A stretch of 64,000 nt of DNA from assembly GCA_965220535.1 (NCBI GenBank), contig OZ244833.1, positions 1,736,001-1,800,000 on the forward strand, in the 5' to 3' direction. The position numbers and the translations under genes are program-made. The notes under the pieces are model-generated. The model saw only the letters and a list, made by a program, of their open reading frames with translations, did not search any database and was not told the origin of the DNA. This stretch comes from HK1 sp965220535 (lineage in GTDB: Bacteria > Pseudomonadota > Gammaproteobacteria > HK1). Each line of letters begins with the position of its first letter. Within the stretch, counting starts at the first letter, position 1. Positions 18,605 to 28,405 of this stretch are shown piece by piece.

Positions 18605-19165
18605 ATGTCGCAAAGGACACTTTTTCTGCTCGGCTTCTTGTTCAGCGCCGCTCTGATCGGATTCGCTCTTTATTTGGAGCATGTCGACGGACTCGCACCT
18701 TGTCCTCTATGCGTTTTCCAGCGCGTCGCGGTCATCGTCATCGGGGTGTGGTTATTGTTGGCGGCACTGCACAACCCCAAGACGACGGGGCGTCGCATCT
18801 ACGGGGCGGGCACCCTCGTCTTCGCCCTTATCGGGGGAAGTATCGCCGGCCGCCACGTATGGCTGCAGGGTCTGCCACCGGAGGATGTGCCGGAATGCGG
18901 GCCGGATCTGAGCTATATGATCGATACCTTCCCGCTGGCGGATACGCTGGCGATGGTTCTCAGCGGCTCCGGCGAATGCGCCGAGGTGCAATGGAACTTC
19001 CTCTCGCTGTCGATTCCCCAATGGACTTTTCTGGTCTTCGTAGGCTTTGCGCTTTTCGGGCTTTGGCTGTGTTTCACTCGTAGCCCGAGGCATGTCAAGA
19101 AATCCCCCGATCTCAAGGAATTCATGGCCAGAAGCGAAAAAGGTCGGCCGCCTCGCTTCAACTGA
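18605..19165 (+). CDS. dsbB: Disulfide bond formation protein B
   Basis: A 186-residue inner-membrane quinone reductase that re-oxidises DsbA. Four membrane helices are visible, with the first redox pair CPLC (C33, C36) in the first periplasmic loop and the second pair at C97 (PECGPDL) and C124 (SGECAEV) in the second loop, as in the family. The C-terminal tail is basic and cytoplasmic. DsbA is not in the window. A terminator stands just upstream and another 360 bases downstream. Periplasmic Sox and cytochrome c proteins nearby need controlled Cys oxidation, which fits the setting but does not show an operon. Confidence 0.93.
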   Translation: MSQRTLFLLGFLFSAALIGFALYLEHVDGLAPCPLCVFQRVAVIVIGVWLLLAALHNPKTTGRRIYGAGTLVFALIGGSIAGRHVWLQGLPPEDVPECGPDLSYMIDTFPLADTLAMVLSGSGECAEVQWNFLSLSIPQWTFLVFVGFALFGLWLCFTRSPRHVKKSPDLKEFMARSEKGRPPRFN

Positions 19166-19521
19166 AAGCCGCGGCGGGCGCGGTTTGAATATTGTTTGGA
19201 AGCGGCCACGCCACGGCCAAGCAAAGCCCCGACAGGCTTGGATAGTAGACGCAAAAACCAAGGGCTTTCCCCGGCTCTCGTTATCCGTCGGCGGGCTAGT
19301 ATGGTGGAAGGCAATATCGATTCGGCGCAAAGCCGAGGCTATCGACCGGCATCGAACGAGCGCCGATAACGGCCGCTTCGCTTGTCGCGGCCATCGTCTT
19401 GCCGGGCTTTGCAATATCGTCGGCTGCAGCGTGTGCACTGCACGCTTCGCTTTCGGCAAGGCCGGAGCGGGGCCCGTCGCCGACACTCCTACCCGCTGCG
19501 ACCGAGCCTGCATAAACAAGA

Positions 19522-19562
19522 GCCGGAGCCTACGCAAGGGTAGGCTCCGGCTTTCTTTTTTT
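19522..19562 (+). terminator. Strong rho-independent terminator
   Basis: GCCGGAGCCTAC pairs perfectly with GTAGGCTCCGGC around a 6-base loop and is followed by TTTCTTTTTTT. It lies 357 bases beyond dsbB. It ends either the dsbB mRNA, giving a long 3' untranslated region, or an unrecognised RNA encoded in 19166-19521, where no protein gene is seen. The stem also works on the minus strand but lacks a T tract there. Confidence 0.85.
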
Positions 19563-20428
19563 AGTGCCTACTTGAAGGATCGAGGAAAGGAATGGAGATG
19601 ACTAGGCTCCGGCGATAGAGCCCCGATCGTTCTTGCGGATCGTAGGCGGAACCCGTCACTCTTCTCTATCGCATTATCGATTATAGCAAAGCGTCGCGTC
19701 GGCGTTATTCGATGCCGGCGTAGAACTTGCACTCGCTACCCGCCGGGGCGGTTTCGGGGGGCTTGCTGTCCTAGCCCCCGACGAATCCCCCGCAGGCTAT
19801 CCCGATGACGATCCCTCCGTCCGTCGGGCACGCTCGCTTCGTAGCACGCCCTCAATAGCAATTGCTGATTGCGGTCGTGCTCTTCATCGCGGCGTTCGCG
19901 ATTTCTTCGAGCGTCATGGCTTTATCCCGTCCGGCTCACGGGCAATCATACGTTCCCGCGTCGAGCACGAGATTCGGCAGGTAAGGGATATTTATCCAGC
20001 CGCGAATTTCGGCGAGCGCATAGAGCGTTTAGCCGAGGGCGTTTGGCCGAGCGCGTTTTTCTCGCACGATTCGGCATGCGTCATGTCCGATATCAGGTCT
20101 CGCGCTTCGTCTTTATCCCCGCGTCGAATCGCCGCGGGTGCAATATAGCGGCTCCCCCGCGAATCCATCCGTCCGGCAAGACGCTGTAAAGGGCGAGTGA
20201 GCCGGCCTATATCGCCTTAAGCGGCAAAGAAAGCCCCTCGGCTGACCCGCCCGGCCCGCGAGCGGCATTCGATCGAGATCGGCGTTCGGATCGAAAGCGC
20301 TCGTTTTCTCCTTTCCAACAATTCCATCGAGCAAGTTCTCATCGCCGCGGGCATCGACGGGCATCGCCGATAGCCGCGTATTTTTCCGCGATTTTTCGAT
20401 GCCGATCCGATCGATTCCTCTGCCTTCG
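19563..20428. other. Intergenic stretch between the dsbB terminator and the giant repeat gene
   Basis: No intact gene is seen. On the minus strand near 19715-19915 a short reading frame with good composition is interrupted by stops: MTLEEIANAAMKSTTAISNC ends early, and GGIVIGIACGGFVGG, stop, DSKPPETAPAGSECKFYAGI follows. This could be a decayed gene for a small secreted or membrane protein, but there is too little to name it. The rest is GC-rich sequence without features. Confidence 0.35.
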
Positions 20429-23400
20429 TCAGTTCCCCGCCGATCCGATTTCTCCGGTCGCACTGTTATTGACCAAGGCCCCGCCTCCGCCGGTGCGGGT
20501 CATCACTTGTGCCGTAAAGAAGCGATCCGAGAGGATTTCGCACGAAAGGCCCAAGCCCGTCCATCGGTGGTCGATCAGATCCGCCAATTCCTCTCGCTGT
20601 ATATGGCGCACCTGCAAGCGTTCGATCATGCCCAAATCGCCATCGTATCGCATCCCCGCATCGTCGTAGCAGGCGAGCGTGACGTTACAGTGCGGGGCGG
20701 GGATCGCGGAGACACAACGAATGCGTATATTCGATTGCTCCATCCCATCGGGCGAAGGGATCGATTCGATATCCGCTCGATACATCTCTTTTTCCCTGAC
20801 GCTGCGGATAAACGCGCTGTTGTTGACCAACACCCCCTCCCCGGAGCGTGTCCATACTTGGGAACTGATGGCTTGTTCGCTGCGCAAAGTGCAACCCAAG
20901 CGTCCCTTGTTCGCAAAACGCCCCCTGTCCGAATACGACGTGCCGACGATGATCTGCTCGATATCCGCCGCGCTCAGCGTCCGCGCACCGCCGGCCCGGA
21001 TCGAGGGGATCGAGCCTTCGAACAGCGACCCGTCGGATTGGGTGGCGCATTCAAGGTGCACGGCACAGGCAGTCTCCTCTTTGCAGTGCACCCTCAAGGT
21101 GAAGTCGTCTTGCGCGGTAGCCGGAGGCAGGGCGAGGGCGTGGGACTTCACCGGCCAATCGGACCTAGTATTGTCGTCATCCACCACCACGACTTCGATA
21201 GCCGTATCGACGGCTTCGGCGGAAGTCAAGGTGATGATGACGTTCTCGTCCGATCGATCGATATCCGACTCCGAAGTGACGACCACCGTTTGCGCCTTGG
21301 TGTAGTTGTTCTTGGTGAATGTCAGCGACGGCGGGTAGACCGAGAGATCGGGGGAGTCGCTTTTCAGTGTCACGGCAACGTTCGCGTTCGGTAGACGATC
21401 GAGATTGACTTCGAAGGTATCGATTTCGCCCTCGGCGATCACCAGCCGGTCGGTTTTGCTCAACATAATAGCGGGCCGTGGCGAGGCATTCGCTACGGTG
21501 GCTTCGACGGTGATCATCGGGGCTAAGATGCCGCCTTTGGCCTCAACGGTAATGGTGCCGCTTCTTTGCGCATCGAATGCGTCTTGCCGCGGAATAAGGG
21601 TCACGGTCTGCGGCTCGGCGTAATTCTCGGAGTCGAAGGTCAACGACTTCGGCAACATTTCGAGTTCCAAGTATCCGCTCTGCTCGATGCTGACTTCGAC
21701 AGGCGAAGACGGCGCGGTGTCGAGACTGATGGCGAGGGTTTGGGAATTGCCCTCGACGAGCGCGAGAGTACCTAAAGGATCCAAGACGATATGACCCGAC
21801 GGGGGCATTTTGGACACTTCGATCTGCACGCTCGCGGTTGTCTCGCTGTATTCCGGGGCGCGCCCGTCGGCCGAGAGAGAAATCGTTACCGTCCGGGGTT
21901 CCGGATCATCGTCTTCGGGCACGGAAACCATCACATTCTCGGGATAATTCCAAGCAGCAGGTACTCGGCCCCATTGTGCGAATGTCACCGTATTCTGATT
22001 GCCCGCCGTATCGGGTTCGGTATCGATGACGATGCCGCTGTTAGAGGGAGCGGTTAGGGTCACCGTCATAGTCGAGGTCGGTCGCGCCGCAAGCCGCAGC
22101 CCGAACATGCCGCTGCCGCCCTTGTACACCGTCAAATTCTCGGTGCTTAACAAAAATTCCGCCTCTTCGTCATCGTCGACTTTAACGGCGATGCTCCCCG
22201 TCTTGCCCGCGTAGCCTCCGCCCGCACCCGTCAGCGAAATATCGAACGAGTGGTCATCGGCATATCGGTCGGCGGCCGCACTCACACTCACCCTTTGCTC
22301 CGTATCCCAATTGGCGGTGGTGAAGGTCAAGGTGTTCTGGTTGCCAGTCGTATTCGGGTCGGCGTCGATCGAGACTTCACTCGGCACCCCCTGCGCCGTC
22401 AGGGTTACCGTTACGTTCGCTGATGGTTTGGCCCCCAGTCTCACACCGAAACTGCCTGCTGCGCCTTCTTCGTGCACGGTCAACGATGCGGGTTCGATGA
22501 TGAGCTCTTTCTCATCGTTATCGACCACGCTGACGGTGACAGTGCCGGTCTCGTTGTAGCCGCCGCCCGATGCCGACAAAGAGATGGTCGCGCTATCGTC
22601 CGTATCGTCGCCGTCCTCCATCGCCTTCACCGTCACCGATTGGGCGATATTCCAGTTGTCGGCCGTGAAAGTCAGCGTGTTCTGGTTGCCCGCCGTATCG
22701 GGGTCGGTGTCGACATCGGGGACGGTGTCGACCTTGACGTCGGTATTGCTCGGCTGGGTCAGCGTCACCGTCACATTGAAAAGCGGTGGGTGCCCCAATA
22801 TCACATCGAAGGTGGCGCTGCCACCCTCGGGGACACTCACGGCTGCCGACGGGAGGATCAAAGTCCCGTTGTCGTTATCCCTCACATTGACTCTTACTCT
22901 GTCGTAAACCCCGGTACCGGGGGCCGAAAGGACGATATGCATAGTCTCGTCGCCGACATCCCGGTCTTCGGCCACGCTCACGGTCACCCTCTGATTCGTA
23001 TTCCAGTTGGCGTTGGTGAAGGTCAACGTATTCTGGTCGCCGGGCGTGGCGGTATCGGTATCCAAGGTCACGTTGGTATAGTTCGGCTGGGTCGTCACGG
23101 TCACCGTCACTTCCACACCCGGATACGCCCCCAACTTCACATCGAAGGTTCTGGTGCTACCCTCATTGATCGTCAAGACCTTCGGTGCCAGAACTACCGC
23201 GTCGTCATCCTTCACGTCGACATTCACGATGCCGGGCACTTTGTCATAAAGCCCGCCGGTAGCCGAGATGGAGATAGACGCGATCTCGGACAATATATCG
23301 TCGTCCGCGGCCGCGCTCACGGTCACCGTCCGATTCGTATCCCAGTTGGCGTTGGTAAAGGTCAGCGTATTCTGGTCGCCGGTCGTGGAGGAGTCGGCAT

Positions 23401-25681
23401 CCACTGTCACATCGGTATTTCTCGGCTGCGTCAGGGTCACCGTTACATCCGCTGTCGGATATGCCCCCAACTTCACATTGAAAGTCGCGGTGCTACCCTC
23501 GTTGACACTCACGGCGGCCGACGAGAGGACCAGTTTCACCTCGTCGTTATCCTCCACATCGACGCTCACCGTAGCGCTCAAGCCGTCGGAAGTTGCGTAG
23601 CCACTGCCGGATGCGCCGGAAGTGCTGATGGCGATGCTCGCCGTATCGTCCGTAAGATCGTTGTCATCGGCCGCGCTTACGGTCACCGTCTGATTCGTAT
23701 CCCAGTTGGCTCTGGTGAAGGTCAACGTATGCTGGTTGCCGGTCGTGGTGGTATCGGTATCCACCCTCACATCGGAGTTGCTCGGCTGGGCCAGCGTCAC
23801 CGTCACGTTCGCGCCCGGTTGCGCTCCCAGCTTCACATCGAAAGTCTCGGTGCCACCCTCGTTGAAATCCAACTCATCCGACGATATGACAAGGCTTCCT
23901 TCGTCGTCGTCCGTCAACTCGACGTTCACCGTCACATCACTCACATTGTCGTAGCCGCTGCCGGCAATGCCGGTAGCGCTGACGGCGATACTCGTGGACT
24001 CATCCCCGACATCGGTATCTTGGGCCGCGCTCACGGTCACCCTTTGCGCCGTATTCCAGTTGGCGTCGGTGAAGGTCAATGTATTCTGGTTGCCGTTCGT
24101 GGAGGAGTCGGTATCCACCGTCACATCGGCGTTGCTCGGCTGGGCCAAGCTCACCGTCACATTCGCGCCCGGTTGCTTGTCCAGCTCCACATCGAAGGTG
24201 GCGGTGCCACCCTCGGTGATAGCCACATCGGTCGACGATATGGTCAGGTTTCCGTCTTCGTCGTCCTTCACATCGACGCTGACCGTGCCGCTCACGTCGT
24301 CGTAGACACCGCCGTCAGCGCTGATGGAGATGCTCACATCCTCATCCCCGGCATTGTCGTCTTGGGCCGCGCTTACGGTCACCGTCTGATCCGTATTCCA
24401 GTTGGCGTTGGTGAAGGTCAGCGTAGTCTGGTTGCCGTTCGTGGTGGTATCGGTATCCACCGTCACATCGGTGTTGCTCGGCTGGGTCAGCGTCACCGTC
24501 ACGTCACCGCTCGGATGCGCCCCCAACTTCACATTGAAAGTCTTGGTGCCACCCTCGGCGACCTCCACGTCATCAGACGGGAGGACCAGTTCTATCTCGT
24601 CGTTATCCGTCTCGTTGACGGTTACCGTGCCACTCACGCTGTCGGATGTCTCGTAGCCACTGCCGGATGTGCTGGTAGTGCTGATGGCGATGCTCGCCGT
24701 ATCATTCGTGATATCGTTGTCCTCGGCCGCGGTTACGGTCACCATTTGGGCCATATCCCAGTTGGCGCTGGTGAAGGTCAACGTAGTCTGGTTGCCGTTC
24801 GTGGATGTATCGGTGTCCACCGTGATGTCGGTGTTAGTGGTCGGCTGGGTCAGCGTCACCGTCACATCCGCGCCCGGTTTCGCTCCCAACTTCACCTCGA
24901 AGGTGGCGGTGCCACCCTCGTCGATAGCCACGGCCGACGACGGGAGGTCCAAGCTTCCTTCGTCGTCGTCCGTCACATCGACGTCCACCGTGCCGCTCAC
25001 GCCGTCATAGCCACCGTCGGCAGCGCTAAGAGTGATGGTCACACTCTCATCCCCGACATCGTCGTCTTCGGTCGCGCTTACGGTCACTTCTTGGTCGTCA
25101 TCCCAGTTGCCGGTCGTGAAGGTCAGCGAAGCCGGGGACACGGTCACGCCGGTGCCGGCCGTCAGCGTCACAGTCACATCCGCGCCCGGTTGCTTGTCCA
25201 GCTCCACATCGAAGGTGGCGGTGCCACCCTCGTCGACCTCCACGTCATCAGACGGGAGGTCCAAGCTTCCTTCGTCGTCATCCGTCACATCGACGGTCAC
25301 CGTGCTGCTCACGTCGTCGTAGCCACCGTCTTCAGCGCTAAGAGTGATGGTCACACTCTCATCCCCGACGTCGTCGTCTTCGGTCGCGGTTACGGTCACA
25401 TCTTGGTCTTCATTCCAGTCGTCGGTCTCGAAGGTCAGCGAACCCGGGGACACGGTCACGCCGGTGCCGGCCGTTACCGTCACCGTGACGGTAGCGTCCG
25501 GCGCTTCACTGAGCTGGACTTTGAACACGACCGTATCACCACCCTCCGTGATATCGAGCATATTGTCATCGTCGTCGATGACGATAGTGCCCTGGGCAGC
25601 AGCGGTATGGGGGAGAGCGAAAATCGCCAAAAACGACATAGCACACAGGACGAGGGTGCAAAATCTCGAAGGGAACGTCAT
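20429..25681 (-). CDS. Giant secreted protein with ~13 Calx-beta-like repeats
   Basis: The protein has 1750 residues with an N-terminal signal peptide (MTFPSRFCTLVLCAMSFLAI..., cut after AAAQ) and a good AAGGAGAA site. Residues about 32-1390 are some 13 repeats of 90-120 residues with the pattern V.EGGTATF.VKLGA.P..DVTVTL....NQNTLTFT..NW...Q.VTVSA..D.DVGDE....I, ending in acidic VDVTDDDE. This resembles Calx-beta-type immunoglobulin-like domains that bind calcium. The last 350 residues are different and hold two related Cys-containing modules, each with QVWTRSGEG or QVMTRTGGG followed by ALVNNSA. Repeats nearest the C-terminus are the most diverged. It probably acts at or outside the cell surface in adhesion or matrix formation. 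No RTX nonapeptides or anchor motif were seen. Confidence 0.85.
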   Translation of the reverse strand: MTFPSRFCTLVLCAMSFLAIFALPHTAAAQGTIVIDDDDNMLDITEGGDTVVFKVQLSEAPDATVTVTVTAGTGVTVSPGSLTFETDDWNEDQDVTVTATEDDDVGDESVTITLSAEDGGYDDVSSTVTVDVTDDDEGSLDLPSDDVEVDEGGTATFDVELDKQPGADVTVTLTAGTGVTVSPASLTFTTGNWDDDQEVTVSATEDDDVGDESVTITLSAADGGYDGVSGTVDVDVTDDDEGSLDLPSSAVAIDEGGTATFEVKLGAKPGADVTVTLTQPTTNTDITVDTDTSTNGNQTTLTFTSANWDMAQMVTVTAAEDNDITNDTASIAISTTSTSGSGYETSDSVSGTVTVNETDNDEIELVLPSDDVEVAEGGTKTFNVKLGAHPSGDVTVTLTQPSNTDVTVDTDTTTNGNQTTLTFTNANWNTDQTVTVSAAQDDNAGDEDVSISISADGGVYDDVSGTVSVDVKDDEDGNLTISSTDVAITEGGTATFDVELDKQPGANVTVSLAQPSNADVTVDTDSSTNGNQNTLTFTDANWNTAQRVTVSAAQDTDVGDESTSIAVSATGIAGSGYDNVSDVTVNVELTDDDEGSLVISSDELDFNEGGTETFDVKLGAQPGANVTVTLAQPSNSDVRVDTDTTTTGNQHTLTFTRANWDTNQTVTVSAADDNDLTDDTASIAISTSGASGSGYATSDGLSATVSVDVEDNDEVKLVLSSAAVSVNEGSTATFNVKLGAYPTADVTVTLTQPRNTDVTVDADSSTTGDQNTLTFTNANWDTNRTVTVSAAADDDILSEIASISISATGGLYDKVPGIVNVDVKDDDAVVLAPKVLTINEGSTRTFDVKLGAYPGVEVTVTVTTQPNYTNVTLDTDTATPGDQNTLTFTNANWNTNQRVTVSVAEDRDVGDETMHIVLSAPGTGVYDRVRVNVRDNDNGTLILPSAAVSVPEGGSATFDVILGHPPLFNVTVTLTQPSNTDVKVDTVPDVDTDPDTAGNQNTLTFTADNWNIAQSVTVKAMEDGDDTDDSATISLSASGGGYNETGTVTVSVVDNDEKELIIEPASLTVHEEGAAGSFGVRLGAKPSANVTVTLTAQGVPSEVSIDADPNTTGNQNTLTFTTANWDTEQRVSVSAAADRYADDHSFDISLTGAGGGYAGKTGSIAVKVDDDEEAEFLLSTENLTVYKGGSGMFGLRLAARPTSTMTVTLTAPSNSGIVIDTEPDTAGNQNTVTFAQWGRVPAAWNYPENVMVSVPEDDDPEPRTVTISLSADGRAPEYSETTASVQIEVSKMPPSGHIVLDPLGTLALVEGNSQTLAISLDTAPSSPVEVSIEQSGYLELEMLPKSLTFDSENYAEPQTVTLIPRQDAFDAQRSGTITVEAKGGILAPMITVEATVANASPRPAIMLSKTDRLVIAEGEIDTFEVNLDRLPNANVAVTLKSDSPDLSVYPPSLTFTKNNYTKAQTVVVTSESDIDRSDENVIITLTSAEAVDTAIEVVVVDDDNTRSDWPVKSHALALPPATAQDDFTLRVHCKEETACAVHLECATQSDGSLFEGSIPSIRAGGARTLSAADIEQIIVGTSYSDRGRFANKGRLGCTLRSEQAISSQVWTRSGEGVLVNNSAFIRSVREKEMYRADIESIPSPDGMEQSNIRIRCVSAIPAPHCNVTLACYDDAGMRYDGDLGMIERLQVRHIQREELADLIDHRWTGLGLSCEILSDRFFTAQVMTRTGGGGALVNNSATGEIGSAGN

Positions 25682-26435
25682 TGGCGAATTCTCCTTGTCA
25701 TCACCGTTGTTATCACCGAATTTTTCTTTGTCGATGAAGCAAATACTAGTTATCCGATCTATTTTACAACGAGATCAAAGGAAAGGGCAGGAAAAACGCT
25801 AAATCGATCGCTCGATGGCAAGCGATCGGAGTTCTTCTTCTATGAGGCGGAACGAACAAAGGGGGGCATGAATCGTCTTCCTCCGGTCGAACCGGAGGCG
25901 CTCGTCAGGATCGAGCGTTCTTGTTCACGGCCTTGCTCTTTCTTTGCTCTTTCGTTCGATTTCAAAGTCACGCCTTATGGTGATAGCCGCTTGTCTTCGA
26001 AAAAAAGAATCCTCGACGAAAAACCCGCCGCCGCTTTTTCTCCGAGAGGGGCAGCAAAGAATCGACCGCGATAACGAGGTCTTTCGAATGCGACCGCTCG
26101 GCCGCTTCGTACCAAGCCGGGGGCCGCGACTTCATCATGGCGAGGCCCGGTCTGGCACCGGCCCTTTGCCGGCACCGCCGATCATGCTTATCCGATACAT
26201 GATCTTGGGTCTCGTGCGCTAATGCCCGGCAGTGCGTAAAGGCCTGCCCGGGGCGGCGATGGGCGCTGCCCTCTATCCTTTGCCCCGTAGTGGATTCGGG
26301 GCCAGCCAGGGCTTTCACACGGGCCAAGCCGTGCAGGATAGGTGAGTCATGGCAGGCAGCGGTGCCATGCGGAGATGCCCCTGGACTATGGAGTGCCCGA
26401 CAGAGCGGAAAAATACCTTCCCTTCGGCGTCTTCG
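25682..26435. other. Intergenic region upstream of the giant repeat gene
   Basis: About 750 bp without a supported gene. The first 150 bp, AT-richer than its surroundings (tactagttatccgatctattttacaac), is the likely promoter region of the repeat protein. A dyad TCCGGTCGAACCGGA occurs near 25882. Frames on both strands are short and lack family resemblance. Confidence 0.4.
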
Positions 26436-26765
26436 CTATTTCAATACCGCATCCATCCAAACTTTTTCTTCGAGTTCGGCTTGGATCAAACCGTTCTCCC
26501 CTTGCCTTTTCGCCCGATTCGCAAGGTCGATCGCCTTTTGGTATTCGCCTTTTTCGGCCAGGCTCTTCGCTTGGCGCAGCATCTTCTTCGTATCGCGCCA
26601 TTCGAAACCCACCGCGGCGGCGGCTTTGCGGGCCGCATCCCCGGCCTCGTAGGCGGCTTTGAAAGCGGCCTCGTCATTCGCAAGAGCGGGGAGGGCTTGT
26701 CCGAGCGCACATGCAAAAAGGCAGGCGGCGATGGCTCGCCGAGAGCGATTCGAGATTCGTTGCAT
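26436..26765 (-). CDS. soxK: SoxXA-binding protein SoxK
   Basis: A 109-residue periplasmic protein with a signal peptide ending in LPALA. The mature part is helical and charged (AAFKAAYEAGDAARKAAAAV, ...GFEWRDTKKMLRQAKSLAEKG), which fits SoxK, the small partner that binds the SoxXA cytochrome and raises its activity. It is the last gene of the soxXYZAK cluster, 78 bp after soxA. There is no Cys or heme site, as expected. Confidence 0.82.
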   Translation of the reverse strand: MQRISNRSRRAIAACLFACALGQALPALANDEAAFKAAYEAGDAARKAAAAVGFEWRDTKKMLRQAKSLAEKGEYQKAIDLANRAKRQGENGLIQAELEEKVWMDAVLK

Positions 26766-26843
26766 TGTCCTTGACTCCTTGGTGCCCTTCCTTGATGCCC
26801 TTGTATCGACGCTTGATATCTTTGCGCGAAAGACGCGAGTCTT

Positions 26844-27695
26844 TCACTGCCGGCCGCCGGGGCCATTGAGCCGAATGCCGTTGCTCATGTAGGTGTGAAA
26901 GTATTCAAGATTGCGATACTGGCGACTTTGGGGCTTGAAAGACGCGGCGCGAACCTGACGGTTGCACCCGCCATAGCGGCGATGCAAAGTCCCGACCGCG
27001 CTCCATTTCTTGCGATAGACGGGAAAATGGCTTACTTGGCCCAAGGCGGGACTGAGCAGATTCGCCCGCAATTTCAGCCCCGATGTATGAACATGGCACG
27101 ATGCACAGGAGAAGTTGAGCTGCCCCCGCCGGGTATAGTAAAAACGCTTGCCGTCCTCGTAAGCGGCCAAGGCCCGGGGATCGTCCTCGGGCACCTTGAC
27201 ATCGATCAGCTGTCCGCGGGAAAGATAGGCGAGATAGGCGGATATTTCGGCCAGCGGACCCTTGTTGTATTTGAGCGCTTTCTCGCCGTTCGCCTCGAGG
27301 CAAAGGTTGATGGCCCATTCCATCGTAACCACTTCACCCCGCTCGGGATCCCAATGCGGGTAGTTCTGCCGCACCCCCGATTCGTAATCCGGAAAACAAT
27401 CCGCGAAAGTCTTGCCGTTGGCGAACTTCCGGTGAAACAGAGCCTCCCCGGCGGCGATATCCAGCTCGTATTGGGGAAATTCTTCCATCTGCTCCCATTC
27501 CGCCCGGCGATCGGAGTCGATCGAATAGATGCCGTTGGCGAAATCGTCGAAGGGGGTGTTGGGGAAGCGCTCTTTGTAGAAATTCTGGAAGGCTTTTTTG
27601 TCCTCTTCCGGGGTGCCGGCGAGGCTGTTGGGGATCAAGCCGAGAGCAAGACACGAGGACAGCAATGCTCCCACGACGATGCGCACGGTTCTCAT
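26844..27695 (-). CDS. soxA: Sulfur oxidation c-type cytochrome SoxA
   Basis: This 283-residue periplasmic protein is the catalytic subunit of SoxXA, which links thiosulfate to the SoxY carrier. It has a signal peptide (cut after SLA), one heme site CASCH (C197, C200, H201), and the active-site Cys in YGGCNRQVRA (C244), which carries the heme ligand persulfide in known SoxA proteins. C100 and C132 probably form the structural disulfide that replaces a second heme, so this is a mono-heme SoxA. Neighbours are soxZ upstream and soxK downstream. Confidence 0.93.
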   Translation of the reverse strand: MRTVRIVVGALLSSCLALGLIPNSLAGTPEEDKKAFQNFYKERFPNTPFDDFANGIYSIDSDRRAEWEQMEEFPQYELDIAAGEALFHRKFANGKTFADCFPDYESGVRQNYPHWDPERGEVVTMEWAINLCLEANGEKALKYNKGPLAEISAYLAYLSRGQLIDVKVPEDDPRALAAYEDGKRFYYTRRGQLNFSCASCHVHTSGLKLRANLLSPALGQVSHFPVYRKKWSAVGTLHRRYGGCNRQVRAASFKPQSRQYRNLEYFHTYMSNGIRLNGPGGRQ

Positions 27696-28050
27696 GATAT
27701 CTTCACCTCGTTTGATTTCTCGGCCGACGATTTCCCGTCAGGAGATCGATCGGCTCGGCGACTCGATCGGAATTTTCGTTCGGAGTTTTCGTTCGATGAT
27801 CGAAGACGGCTTTCGATTTGCGAACAAGCGGAAAACGACTTGCCCCTTGGCGCGAAATCCGAGTGTCGGTCGTTTCCGTTTTCCGTTTTCGGGCTTTGCG
27901 TCTTGCAAGCGCTCTCGAAAGCCGCCCGGATCGAAAGCGAAGGCGCCGTCGATCCTCGAAGCGCCGAATGCGAAAGGCTCGGCTCGGGCGCGGATCGGTC
28001 TTTCAAAGTCGTCTCTCGATCGAAAAGACTCGCTCGAAAAACCCGGGGAT
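27696..28050. other. 355-bp gap between soxZ and soxA
   Basis: No gene is supported here. The stretch is unusually rich in TCGAAA/TTTCGA words and in short frames on both strands. It contains the soxA ribosome site (GAGGTGAAGATATCATG on the minus strand) and could hold a separate promoter for soxAK. Confidence 0.4.
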
Positions 28051-28362
28051 CTACTTGACCACCGCTTCCGCGCTGTCGTTCTCGCCCATATTATCCACCC
28101 ACGACAAGGTGACGGTATCGCCCTTTTGGGCGCCCTTGATGCTGGTGGAAACATAAGGGTTCTTGGACACCGCCGGGCCGAGATAGGCGGTCACCACCTT
28201 CTCGCCGTTGAGCGAAATCGTAACGTCGCTGATGAAATGCGCCGGGATGGTTTCGCCGGTCTTGGCATCCTTGCGCAGACCGGTTTCCATGGGGTGCTTC
28301 ATCAACGACTGAATCGTGGTGACCCCGTTCTTCTCGCGAGCGCGGATCTTGATGCTTGCCAT
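28051..28362 (-). CDS. soxZ: Thiosulfate oxidation carrier complex protein SoxZ
   Basis: A 103-residue immunoglobulin-like protein that pairs with SoxY. Typical features are SIKIRAREKNGVTTIQSLMKHPMETGLRKD at the N-terminus (pieces at residues 2-31), ISLNGEKVVTAYLGPAVSKN in the centre and GDTVTLSWVDN near the end. It has no signal peptide and is exported as a complex with SoxY. GAGGAG stands upstream of the ATG. It sits directly after soxY (43-bp gap). Confidence 0.95.
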   Translation of the reverse strand: MASIKIRAREKNGVTTIQSLMKHPMETGLRKDAKTGETIPAHFISDVTISLNGEKVVTAYLGPAVSKNPYVSTSIKGAQKGDTVTLSWVDNMGENDSAEAVVK

Positions 28363-28405
28363 GTCGAACTCTCCTCGTGATTTACGGTAGCGAAAGAGGC
28401 TTTGT

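Noticed and set aside
22472..26074. A 1200-codon open frame on the plus strand
   Set aside because: It is the antisense of the giant repeat gene; its repetitive, His/Arg/Gly-rich translation mirrors the repeats and it runs through the start region of that gene.
26220..26400. GC-rich stretch suspected to be a structured RNA
   Set aside because: It lacks the conserved cores of RNase P, tmRNA, SRP or 6S RNA, and no promoter or terminator frames it.
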